64,000 nucleotides of DNA from Sanderia malayensis (Eukaryota > Cnidaria > Scyphozoa > Semaeostomeae > Pelagiidae): the NCBI GenBank assembly GCA_013076295.1, contig RQOL01000658.1, forward strand, positions 3,596,353 to 3,660,352. The letters are read 5' to 3'. A program made the position numbers and the translations under genes. Each line of letters starts with the position of its first letter. Position 1 is the stretch's first letter. Shown one piece after another: positions 48,401 to 59,513 of the stretch. A model generated the notes under the pieces. That model was not told where the DNA came from. It saw only the letters and a program-made list of their open reading frames with translations, and did not search any database.

Positions 48401-51400
48401 TATATATTATAAACAGAGACAGACAAGATGACTTGATGTTAGCAGGTTAGAATACAATGGGGTCGCGGTATAACTGGTCTTTAAGGACCAGATATTGATA
48501 TACTAATCAATAAACAGAGCGTAAACTCTACCCATTAAAACGTTAATTCGTTTAATTCAACCTTTGAAGGATGAAGCTGTTCAAATAACCAAATGCTTAA
48601 TTTCTTGAACCATGAGCTGTCATGTTAGTACTACACGAAAAATCGACAGGTCGCTTCTTCGTGTCTTCAGTCGCATTATAAGAGTAAACTTCAGCAACGA
48701 AGCTACGAAGCTCGTACCTTGGAACCCACAGGGAGCAAAGAGCATGCAGCTGTCAATAAAAGCATGCCACAGACAGATAGCACTTTGAAAAAACCTGCAA
48801 AATGCGAGCAGCCATTTACAGATAAAACTATCAAGCTACAAGCCACGTCTAAGCAGAAAACTAATACCCCAAAAAGAACCTGATTTCACCAACCTAAGAC
48901 GGAAGTCTTCTCTGCTACCGTAAACACTAGATGCTGCAATCAGACTTGCTTTCGAGCTGTGGACTGATCGCGTCCCATTAATAACAATGCCAGATGAAGT
49001 CTTGGTTGTTCTTGCTTTAACTCTATCGACAATTCGAGTGGGACAAGGTTTGATCGTCCCATCGGCCTTGCGAGGGGAAATAACAGCGCTGGTTGCAGTA
49101 GTAATGCGGACTGCAGTACTACCATCTTTTACGGCACCAGTACTTGTAACATTAGCATTTGAAGAGCCAGTCTTCAAAGCACCAGTACTTGTAACATTAG
49201 CATTGAAAGAACCAGTCTTTAAAGCACCAGTACTTGTAGCGTTAGCATCAGGAGCACTGGCTTTTACAGAACCGATATTAGCATCAGAATCGGCACTGGC
49301 TGGACCGTCGACAAGAGCTTCACCTTCGGCCTTGGCCGCTCGAACTTTGGCATCTTCAATCAAATCATTACCAGTTACATGCGACGTCTGAGAAATGTCG
49401 GACACTGTAGAAAGACGTCGACCATCTGCATCGTATTCCTCGCCATTCTCAGCATCGTAATCAGTGTTATGGCCTAGAAAAGCAGCTGAACCTCGCCGAT
49501 CCTCTGCTGCTCTTTGCTGTCCACTGACCTTGTCGTTCTTCTTCAGAGCAAACGCGTAAAACATCACCAGAAAACAGCTCAGAACTACAGCGACACTGTA
49601 ATAGTTTATACCTCAACAAGATTTTACAATACAAAGTTTACTGACAAAACTAAATGTATTATTGCATCGCATCGTTTCAGCATTCCGCCACAGTACGCTT
49701 GATGTATGCGAATTTCAAAGCAGAACATATTAATCATCGTTTCTACCTGCTACGTGGCGTAAAAGGTAGATTCATGCGTGCAAACAAGGCTGTCAATACC
49801 ATGAAACGAATATCGTATTTCACACTGTCTATCTCCCCATCTTTGCGGGCAGATAATTCAAAACGATATTAAAATTGTGACCAAACAAAACAAATTGTGA
49901 CGGGGACCAATAACATTCTGTTTATTAAATTCTGAAGCTCTGAGCTAACAACTTATCAGGAGTTCATTAAACCGATGGTAAATTGGATAATAAAAGAACA
50001 GGATTTTTAATTGTTGCACCGAGGGTGAAGTTCGCTTGCAACCAGGCGGTGGCTTGCGATATCTGTGCGTTTATCCAAGTTTTGCAAGAAGCAAATAACA
50101 AAACGCTTATCTGCTTGTTTATGCTGTTTAAATTGAGTCCAATGAAACCAAGCGAAGCTAAGGTAGCTAAACTTAGAGAATCAGAAAAAGGGAGAAAAGC
50201 CAGGCCAGGCCAAGCCAAGCCACGCTGAGCCAAGACAATCTGAGCTGAGCCAAGCCAAGCGGAGCCAAGCCAAGGTGAGGTAAAACTATTGGAGTTAAAC
50301 TAAACTAAACCATACTACTATTTAACTATAAGCTGCAAAAGTTAAAAAGAAAGAAAGCTGAACGAAGCAAAATAAACTTAATGTTGGAAGGACGAATATT
50401 GAAGGGTTAACATTATAAGATTAAAACTCAAATCTGCCAATTTAAGTTAGTAACAGAAAATTACAATTCTCTAATTTGCAACTTACTTTATTGTTATCTA
50501 AAATACGTGTACTTTGCGAGAAGTAAGAACAAATAAAAAACATAATGAGCAGAAATAGAAATCAAGCTAATTTGGGTGTGAAAATCAAAGAAACATCAGC
50601 CGAAATTAATATGCAAATAATGACCATACTTAACAGTTGCCACAGTAACATAACACAATTCATCCATACACGTGCTTTATAAAAAACTTAGATCGGCACT
50701 TAGAACAAAAGCTTCTTAATTGGTTTCTTGTTTTTGAGATCTAAAACTATCTTATTTTTCTTTGAGTTGACTTGAGTTTAAGTTGAGCGTTTTTAGATGG
50801 ATATAAACCCAGATGGTCACCAAAAAACCAGCGCAGATCAAAATAAAAAAATCAAAACATTTTTCAAACAAGAACTAACAAAATTCTTGATATTTGCTCA
50901 GACTTGCAAAAGCTACATCAACGAACTCTTTCTTAAGAGTTGAAATTTTATAGTTTCCTGGTTATTATTCAGTCTACAGTCAAATCTGCATAGTTCGAAC
51001 TTGTGTAGTTCGAACTTTATCTAATTCGAACGGAATTTTCCGTCCCTTCAAGGATCACTAATGAACCAATTCTTATCAAACAAACCTCTATATAATTCGA
51101 AATGTTTTTAATTCGAACATTCTCACGCTTCCCAGGGTGTTCGAATCAGACAGAGTTGACTGTAGTTATAAATCTTTTTAAATTTTTGGTCATCCCAACC
51201 TTTTTTATTTTGTTTCCAGCTTCTCATAAAAAACAGCGCAATTAATATTTGCTACAGTGACATAACAGGATCAACCCATACAAATAAATCACGAATAATG
51301 AGCAAATATAACCCAAATTATACAAACCCTTTTCTCAAATTTCGCAAAGGTCTATAGACATTTTTCCTTGAAATAAACATCTCATCTCGCAAATGTATTG

Positions 51401-54400
51401 CCAAAATTTGCCAAAAACCCGCCATCAGGTACCTATGTGGCTATGAACTTAATCAATATTAATCTCCAGACTGGAACAATTCCTTGTCACCAGAATGTTA
51501 TAGTCAATACAGCCCCACAACAACATCTGTATTCAATTCGACAATGCATATAGCAAGTATTTGTTGCCATAGTCGCGACAATGTAAAAATTTAGGACATT
51601 GAGCCTCAAACAATGGAACCTCTAATAATTCACGGACACTTATTCATATCGGACATCGCTGTTCACCGGACACTTCTTCATGTAACGCAATTTTAATTGT
51701 ATCCAGAGATCCGGACGGGGATATCATCATAATCAGGCCTAGTATAGCTGATGAGCCTAAACAGCATAGCACCATGATAGACGCCTATTACTATGAAACA
51801 GTGGCCACGCAAGCGTCATTTAAACAAATACTCAACTACGTTGTAACCAAAACTAAACTAACATAAATCAAGCTAAACTGAGCTATGCTAAGCGAAGGTG
51901 CACTAAGCTAAACTACGCCAGGCCAAGCTAAAGGACGTTAGACTAAGCTAGTCCAAGCCAAAATAAGCCACTCTAAGCGAAGACAAACTTAGCTAAACCA
52001 CGCTAGACAAAGCAAAGCCACGTTGGGCCAAGCTAAGCCAAACTAAGCCAGGTAAAACTACATGGAAGAGAATGGACACAGAGAGCGAGGTGAAAGTAAG
52101 GTAGAGCAATAACACACAAACCTTTTGTTCGAGTCTAGAGAATTGGTTCTTGGAGTAATCTGGACTTCATGCTTGGGTAGAACATCAGGAGTAGACAAAG
52201 GACCAATGTCTGCAGAAAAAAACAAAAACATTAAAATATGAACGAAAAAGTAACAAGAGATGTGACATGAATACATTAGCATATGCATGGCACGCACATA
52301 TATAAACACACATACATACATGCACCAGTAGATGGACAAGTCAAAACCTGCTATTTTATAATGTTATCTCAGTATTCGGTGATGTTTCTCAAGAAACTCA
52401 AGAGTAGCGAGTTTTAGGCTGCATAAATAGCAGACGACGAGAATAGCAGCGCACTTATCCAGCCCCAGCCAGTTACCATGCAAATGATCGTGCTAATAAA
52501 ACATCGCGTTACTGACCGTGTTACTAACATATACAGAAAATTAGCATGAAGCTGAATGCAGAACTATCAATGATATCCCTTACAGTGGTCAATAGCCTTA
52601 TATGATATCTCGTCAGATGGGCTTCCTTGGTTACCAGTCGAGGCCATCAAGTGTATGGGCTATGGCATGAGCTATGACAGGTTATACCATAGAGCTAACA
52701 GAATACTTGAGTGGCTCAATTTAAACTATTGTATACCCTGATTTGTAGATTATCAATTGAATCAATGTCTCCGAAGCTTCAAAGGCGGCTTGATCCGTTG
52801 AAATATGACGTATTAGCTAATGGCAATTGCTAACGAGAGGTGAGTGGGGCATCTCATTCAACTCAATGGAAAATCTAAGCAATTCAATTCAATAGGAAAG
52901 AAAAATAATTCAATAGGAAATGAAAAGAATTCAATTCAATGGGAAATGTGTAAAAATATAGTTACAAACTAGATCCGCAAAACGTTATCGTTTGCATAAA
53001 TAAGGTCGGCCATTCCATGCAGCAGAGGTTCACGAAAACGACGTGTGAATGTATTGAGCAATGCTGATAAGTTTGAAATGGTTGACATTTACAAAGTTCA
53101 ATAGCATTATATTAGTATTATTATCAATAAATGTAAAATCGATTATCATTTGCATACAGATTATCGGTGTATAAATAACGCCACAACCATGAATTATTAA
53201 TAGTTGGACTGATTCAATGGGAAATGGAAAGAATTCAATTCAATCAGAAATAAATAGAATTCAATTCAATGGGAAATCAAGGAAATTTAATTTATCGCCT
53301 CCGCGAGGGTTTCAAGCCACTCCGCACGTTGCAGACCCGAGTAAACGTGAAAGAAGACACAAAAAGAGAGTTGAATAGGATGAGAGGATCACTCACGGCC
53401 AACGTCTTCAAATTCCTGTCCTTCTTCAATCAAACCATTCTCAGACGGTTCCTTTCTCGTCGAAAAAGATTCTAAAGATGTTGTATCCTATGGAAGTGAC
53501 AATTAAATGAAGAAATAACAGCAAATACCCACACATACAAATACCAGCGAATTACGCATCCAGTCTATTGTTAAAACACAATAGCCTATTGTTTCATCTA
53601 TTGTTATGGGTAGAAACACAAGGCCCGGGATCTTCTTTATGTAGCGATTCCTAGCACACGGAACAATTAAAGAAAACCTGAAGTTGAAAGTTGTCGACAC
53701 AGAACCGTAGCTGGTCCTTCCTTTAACATCATCGAGGAAGACGATGTTGATGATGACTTTGAAGTAGATATTTAGATGTTTTTTTAAATTATACTTCTGA
53801 AACCAGATTTCTTTAGTTGTTACTCAGGGTTTCACGCTAAGTGCAATCATCATTAGATGTTTATTAATAAACGTCTCCCTCTTTTAAACGCCCCCTCGAA
53901 TAGACGCCCCATAAAATATCAAAAAATTTAATAGTCGTTTAATTGAAGCACTACGGTAGCCTGACAACCTGAACATGAAAGTTACCGACATATCAAAGTA
54001 ACAAACAGCCAGCAACAATCTTGAAAGGCAGTGTTGATTAAAGAAGCGTTAATGAATAATTGTGTGTCTTGTATACTGACCTTGAGAGCTGCAAACTTCT
54101 TAATCACGTAGAAATCAAGGTAGCCGGAAATGCATGCAATAAGTAAACAGAAGGCTGAAAACAGTGCGATCATAAGAGCCAAGGAATAAACATTCTCCAA
54201 GTCAGAACATTCATAAACTGAAAAAAAGAAAAATACATTAGTTTGATCATAATAACAATAACAATAATACAGATATTTAGAGAGGAAGACCTCAGTCACT
54301 TTAGAGTGTTTTCCATAAGATTTATAACATCAGCATCAGACATAAAATGGAAGATAAAAATGTTAAAATATTTCTTGAAAAATGAGGACATTGCAGGTTC

Positions 54401-56463
54401 AATTCTCTGAAACTTTTCAAGCTAAGCCGGGTTTTCCAGACTACAGCAGCTGTAAAACGCAGGCTGGCATGCACGCGCTTCGAAACTGCTTATCTATCGT
54501 CTCGAACCATAGATAAGCACCAGATTTCACGGTCAGCAAAGTAGCCAAATCTCCACAGCTTGAGATAAAGCATTTTATATAGGACTCTTATGCGCTAGAG
54601 TCGCTGCATTATGGATCCAGTATCAATGAGATATCTCTAAATTAGCATTAGAAGCATAGTGAAATACGAACCTTCCAAGCTATTCTGGCTTGGCGTAACT
54701 TGTTTTGTGTTGGCTTAACTTGGCTTAGTCTAGCTTAGCTTCGCTTAAATTGGCTCAGCTAAATCATAAGTTCTTATACACAAGCTATTTGGCGGCTTGG
54801 CGTAGCTTGTCTTGTGTTAGCTTGACTTGGCTTAGCTGAGTTTAGCTTAAATTGGCTCAGCTAAATCATAAATTCTTAAACGCAAGCTATTTACTCTATA
54901 TATACAATCATATGGAAGAATATCTTTGCATATGGTCACATCACTTGGTCTCTTTAGGAATCTCCTCCGTAGCAAAGTGTTCAATGCCTTGATGGTAGAG
55001 CTTCTAAACCAGTATTTATTTCACACTTCAATACACGCTCTTATATAAATGGTGGTCATTGTACGAAGGGGGTCATATGAATGCAAAGTCTCAAATTTGA
55101 GTAAAACATACCTTTACTGGGTAGAGATTGCGTGCAGTTGCAATTTGAATTGAATTGGCTGCACATTCCACTCTTCAGATATATATCAACGTCTTTCCAA
55201 CGACTGACACCGGGCGCAGTCAGTACGAGGCTAATCGAACAGAGCACTATGACGAGCCCGTGAAACACCAGAACGAAAACAAGCTGAAAATACAACAAAC
55301 AACTTGGGTAAAACTCAGCCTCTCCAAGTGTACAGCTCGAAGATGATTGGTTACATTGAAGACAGTCTATTGTTAAAATACAATAGGTCATTATTGTCTT
55401 TTCTATTGTTCAAAAGGTTTACAATGGGCCCTCATTTCAAATGGAAAAATCGACAAGCATCCTTCCTTTACTCGAACATAGTTTCAGTTACTTTGAAGTT
55501 AAGTTACATTAATTCCAAGTTACAATAACAACCAACTCTAGAGTCAAAATGCTCATAAATAGCTTGAAAATCGCCATGTAATAGTATTGAGAAATGTGTG
55601 AAACTAGCAAAGGAAGACGGAAAACTTTCATAACCAGTAAATTTGCAGCATGGTCACTTTAAATCATCCATTCATATAAATGTAATAATTTACAAGTTAT
55701 ACCTCCTCTTTATATTTGTTCATGACAATGACAATGACGCCAACCAGTCCAAGAAGAGCAAACTGAAGAGGAGAGAAGAGATAATTAGACGAAAATAGCA
55801 ATGAAAGTCAGCAAAGGACAATCTTCGCTAGAGTGGATATTTTAAATAATGGAGTTTTTAAGAATGAAAATTGAACGCAAGACGTTGAAAACTAACAACA
55901 CATGGATATATCTATCTATTCAAATATATTTAAACATAGATGGGTCACATGGAGGGGGAGGGTCCATTCCATCTCCACATAATTACCCCACCCCCTATAT
56001 AACAAACTTCGTGATATAATAAACTAAAGATCACATTTAAACGGCTTCATAGTCCTCTGTATAGCAAGTGCACGAGTACACAAAAAAGCATTCATAACCA
56101 AACTGACAACACGAGGAATCTCGTACATAACTGAGCGAAGCACAAGAAGAATATTCAAAACTGAACTCAGCACAAGGGGAAGATTCAAAACTGAACTCAG
56201 CAGAAGGGGAAATTCATAACTGAACTCAGCACAAGGGGAAGATTCATAACTGAACTTAGCACGAGAGGAATATTCAAAACCGAACTCACAGGTATTCCAG
56301 TCCAACTAGGCGCATATTTCAATCCAACGTCGGCCGTCTTTTGCAGTAAAAACGAAAACGTAGCCAGCGTTATGCCAAACGCAACCTCTAGCACATGAAA
56401 CATCACGCACAACTTCATGATGAACATTCTCGATGGCATGATGCATGCGGGTGAATCTGCTCC
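42441..56463 (-). CDS. MS4A-like four-helix membrane module fused to a PLRG1-type WD40 domain
   Basis: Exons on the minus strand keep frame throughout: 56463-56290, about 55772-55713, 55285-55111, 54219-54081, 53480-53393, 52211-52130, about 49529-48895, 47693-47507, 47401-47090, 46680-46105, then WD40 exons from about 45840 down to 42441. The first four encode four hydrophobic helices (FHVLEVAFGITLATFSFLL; FALLGLVGVIVIVMN; LVFVLVFHGLVIVLCSISLVL; SLALMIALFSAFCLLIACI) with a Cys-rich loop before the fourth, like MS4A/CD20 tetraspans. A Ser/Asp-rich linker with 15-residue repeats (NANVTSTGALKTGS) and eight Asp follows. PRWHPPWQLKQ matches the PLRG1 pre-propeller motif, then seven WD units (FASGSSDRSMKIWD, LVTCGRDKHVKIWD, IISGSHDSTMRIWD, GSNGVIHLWDWRTGHKFQ). 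It is too diverged to be the spliceosomal PLRG1 itself. The 5' start is uncertain: Met at 56439 or an upstream exon. Two adjacent genes is the alternative, but every phase matches. Role unknown. Confidence 0.68.
43129..43276. mobile_element. Tc1/mariner-type MITE with 25-bp perfect TIRs and TA duplication
   Basis: Starts CAGTAAAAACCCGCATGTAA and ends with the exact complement, flanked by TA on both sides. The interior is an A/T-rich hairpin (ACAATAGGCTATTGTTTCTT, CTATTGTTTTGAGCAGAAAT). Intron of the WD40 gene. Confidence 0.9.
48130..48230. repeat. (AAC)n microsatellite
   Basis: Imperfect AAC/AACAGT triplet run in an intron of the WD40 gene. Confidence 0.9.
49133..49262 (-). repeat. 45-nt coding tandem repeat in the WD40 gene linker
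   Basis: Three near-identical 45-nt units encode NANVTSTGALKTGS-type 15-residue repeats in the disordered linker. Confidence 0.88.
50195..50280. repeat. Degenerate GCCAA/GCTGA pentamer run
   Basis: GCCAGGCCAAGCCAAGCCAC and variants, in a large intron of the WD40 gene. The same sequence class recurs at 51880-52055 and, on the opposite strand sense, at 54670-54860. Confidence 0.85.
50977..51162. mobile_element. Pogo/Tigger-like MITE with TA duplication
   Basis: CAGTCAAATCTGCATAGTTC at the left and GAATCAGACAGAGTTGACTG at the right are imperfect inverted repeats flanked by TA. The interior holds repeated TAATTCGAA. The CAGTCAA...TTGACTG termini are typical of pogo/Tigger-class elements. Intronic. 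Confidence 0.8.
51880..52055. repeat. Degenerate AAGCTAAGCCA repeat
   Basis: About 16 drifting copies of an 11-bp unit built of AAGCTA and AAGCCA in an intron of the WD40 gene, just 3' of the exon that ends the PKHEVQITPRTN segment. Confidence 0.85.
53555..53640. mobile_element. Diverged copy of the CTATTGTT MITE
   Basis: GTCTATTGTTAAAACACAAT, AGCCTATTGTTTCATCTATT and GGGTAGAAACACA parallel the interior of the element at 43129. A further copy lies at 55358-55420 and another at 63533. Ends are eroded. Confidence 0.6.
54670..54860. repeat. Degenerate TTGGCTTAGC repeat, duplicated block
   Basis: GGCTTGGCGTAACTTG and TTAGCTTCGCTTAAATTGGC style repeats; two blocks about 120 bp apart share CTCAGCTAAATCATAAGTTC / AATTCTTA and a CAAGCTATTT end. 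Intronic. Confidence 0.8.
56100..56290. repeat. About 31-34-bp minisatellite abutting a splice donor
   Basis: On the minus strand the units read CTGAGTTCAGTTATGAATCT plus TCCCCTTGTG, five to six copies, starting exactly at the donor of the first membrane exon (CCT|GTGAGTTCGGTTTTGAAT). Confidence 0.88.
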
Positions 56464-57053
56464 CTGCAAACAACTCGTTACTCAACCGTATGGTACTCAG
56501 ACTGGCATTCAGCTATGCTTTAGTGATCCAAGAATTCACATTCAAACTGATTAGTTATCGGTGCAAACTATAACGATGAAAACATGTTTGTGCAACAAGT
56601 TTCTTTAAATCAATACGTCGCTGCTGGGGTGCCTTTGCAGACAATAATTTCAAAATGCGTCAGCTTAGTGGTAAATCTCGTTTTTCATACACTTAACACG
56701 ACAAAGTAGTAACCAGTTAACCATCCAGTTGTCGCCAAATCAACTTCTGCGATGTTCCGACGTAGAGAGTTGACTCTTATGATGAAATCCAAACGGAACT
56801 CGAATGTACGCAGATCTCAATACAAAACTTCGCAAAACGGAAATTTCCAGCAAAAATGACAGCGAAAAAATCGCAAAACACATTTGGTATTATTTCCCAA
56901 CCAGTACAAAGTGAATGTAGTGTGTTATGACAACAAAAATGTAATATAAATAATTAATTGGCCACAAAAACACCAGCCAGTTCTCTCTGATGAGATGAAA
57001 CAGCACGCTCGCGCGCCTACACTGGAAGAATACGACGAAAAACGATAGGACCC

Positions 57054-57147
57054 AATGTAGACACCAACAAGATGTAGACACCAACACGATGTAGACACCA
57101 ACACGATGTAGACACCAACACGATGTAGACACCAACACGATGTAGAT
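57054..57147. repeat. 18-bp tandem repeat GATGTAGACACCAACACG, 5 copies
   Basis: Nearly perfect copies in the 5' flank of the WD40 gene. Next to it (57022-56890, minus strand) is a hydrophobic open frame with NWLVFLWPINYLYYIFVVI; it ends in a stop and I could not link it to a gene. Confidence 0.92.
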
Positions 57148-57517
57148 ATTTCTTCAAGATTCTCTTTGCAAGGGATAGTAATAAGCTATACTATCGAAGA
57201 CACATTTACTATATACGGCGTATTTTATGATACCATGTTGTCCATATATTGTTGTAATCGAGCAGTGAAGCCAAAACATGTTGATCAACATACGTATTGT
57301 TGGCTTGAATCAAGCAATGTTTTGTTTCCGTGTAAGATTGTATCAATACAAACTTGCATGGAAGCAAAACATTGATTCGAAGTGCACCACCCGTCTGGTT
57401 GCATGATTTGCACTAGGCAAAACAAACAACAATCGAACACGCATGGGGGGGGGTTAAGTCAACGAAATCGCAAGTGTCAAAATGAAATACACGAATACAT
57501 GCTTGAAATGAATTACA

Positions 57518-57612
57518 TGCTCCTCCGCAGTAATCAATTCCTCATTCACAACCAATGAAATACATGATAATAGGCATGCTCCTCCGCAGTAGTCAATTCC
57601 TCATTCACAACC
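57518..57612. repeat. Direct duplication, about 62-bp offset
   Basis: ATGCTCCTCCGCAGTAATCA then ATTCCTCATTCACAACC occurs twice; the second copy has CAGTAGTCA. Confidence 0.85.
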
Positions 57613-58369
57613 CTAATTTTTACGTTGATGTGCTTGTCGCTGAAAGAACAATACCAAGTTGCAACATATGCGTTGATAATTATCAGCGTCCAATTTAGTT
57701 TTAGTACAACAGCTTCATACGCGAGGGCTCGTGAATTCGATTTAACTTCCCCCCGTTCCGTGTGGCAGGCCTCGACCCTTTGCTTCGCATCTCTCTCCTT
57801 GCTTCAGACACCCAACCGAGGCAGACAATCCAGTACATTGGCAGGTGCCTCGATTCAGCGTGGGAATGCGTCTTAAGAAAACTGTAAACATGTATTCATT
57901 GCCGGGTGGCAATCAAAATAATACCTTGTAATTTGTATTCGAATGAATAGCCGCGCTGGAGAACTCAATGCCAACCACACAACTGGATATGATCATACGA
58001 TAATCAAAGGAATTTACTACAACAACACAGGGTTCAATGGAGCACGGTATTAATCGCAGAGGCGGTAGTAATTGTCGTATTTGATATTCAGTATGGCGAT
58101 AACATCTCAAAATCATAAATAAAAACTGCCTCATCTAAATGAGGCAGCAGATGTTCAAACGAGGCTGATGATGTCACAAAACTTTCATTGCATCACGATT
58201 CGCAGTCGCTCATTGAAACTAGAATTCACTGTAACGCAATAGCGGTTTCCGAGGGCTCAACATCTTCTAATACGTACTTTGAGCTGTGATGAAATTTTCT
58301 CTCGTAAACTACTCATCAAATTTCAGAAATTAAAATCCTTTAAAACATCTACCTTGTTTGTCGTATAAT

Positions 58370-59513
58370 TTATGACGTCATTAACTGCTCCTCCGCAGCT
58401 TTGTCCCTTACGCTGACGTGTTTGTCGCCCATAACGTAGAACCTGTATGGCTTTGATGCCCACTCCATGCCATAGGAATCGATACCGATGCGTCGTGATT
58501 TCACGATTTCACTCTCGGCATGATCAGGTTGTTGATCTCTTTCAACCCAGAATCGCGCAGATGACGTCATGTCCTCTTTGTTGAGGGAATCCTTTGAAAT
58601 TGAAAGGGCAGTACAAAGTTTGGAGGGTCCGTTGCAAAGAGCGTGGTTCTTGATCGGTGCGCTTTCGGGTTTTCGCTTTGCACGCCTCAAACTTTGCATG
58701 GTTTCAAGCCCTGCAAATGAAAAAGATACAGAGCATGGGATGATTCAAGAATGATGAAAAGCAATGAAAGTTGTTGGTTTGTGATGTATTGACCTGATAA
58801 CCTGTAATGGACCATGACGTAATTCTTGACGCACAATAACATTATGCTTGCCTCGTTTTGAGACCAAGGTTATTCGTCAATGCATTGCGTTTCTTCAATG
58901 TGAATTTGAATCTGGTCCTGCTGGTGGGCGGGGCAACATCAAAGAAGGAAATACACCGTCTTGTCTGAACTAAGATTTATGAAAAGGCAATTTTTGCAAA
59001 CATACCACTCAAAGGCTGCAAAGCTCTGATAAGAACGCATCCTCCGGCATCTTTACTCGAAATATTCAAGCAAAAATACATGCCATAAATAAAATAAACA
59101 TAAGCTGTCCCTGGCTGCATGTACATTGGCTCTGTCTTCTGGGTTCTCTTTCCACCATAAGCATGACATGCCTTATCGGGTTCTCCTAAGTAAGCCTCAG
59201 TTTCAACAATTCTACCTGAAAGCTTCTCACCACTCTCGATAACTCTGTTCAGTGTTTTGCCAAGAAGAAACTTCGCAAGCTCAATTCCACCCCTTGAAAA
59301 ATCGGCCTTAGTCAATCTCGAGGCACACGAGCTCGACGAAAGCATGGTTGATAAAGTTGGGTTGTTTAAGACCTGCTTATCTTCTCCACAGCTTGCAATA
59401 GCCTTTCGAGACCTTTTCCCCTCTTTATCTGGTTTATTCTTATCCCTGTTTCTTAAATTCCTTTTGCTTCCAGCTTGATCGTTAGAAAGAAAATACTTGC
59501 TTTTATCCGCCAT
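58370..59513 (-). CDS. MPG: MPG 3-methyladenine DNA glycosylase
   Basis: Two exons, 59513-59006 and 58710-58370, join at a Gly codon (LSG|LETM) to about 282 residues, near human MPG (298). The N-terminal 60 residues are Lys/Arg-rich and disordered, a likely nuclear signal. The AAG fold follows: FLLGKTLNRV, GRIVETEAYLGEPDKACHAY (the catalytic Glu is in VETEAY, with base-flipping and pocket Tyr/His nearby), PGTAYVYFIYGMYFCLNISS, ACNGPSKLCTALSISK-like CNGPSKL, and WASKPYRFYVMGDKHVSV at the end. Known role: removes alkylated and deaminated purines (3-methyladenine, hypoxanthine) to start base excision repair. All key motifs are intact. The start at 59513 (MADKSKYF) was preferred to the Met 6 codons upstream because it opens the usual basic N-terminus; either is possible. 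Confidence 0.94.

Larger units (their letters stand above)
56464..58369. other. Spacer upstream of the membrane-WD40 gene
   Basis: About 1.9 kb between the WD40 gene start and the MPG stop, both minus strand. Contains the 18-bp repeat, a 62-bp duplication near 57518 and an unlinked hydrophobic frame at 57022-56890. The promoter and perhaps a first exon of the WD40 gene must be here; none recognised. Confidence 0.4.

Noticed and set aside
42441..49567. MABP1/WDR62-type WD40 protein
   Set aside because: The single seven-blade propeller at the C-terminus, with HLWDWRTG and KVYRE, fits PLRG1. MABP1/WDR62 has N-terminal tandem propellers.
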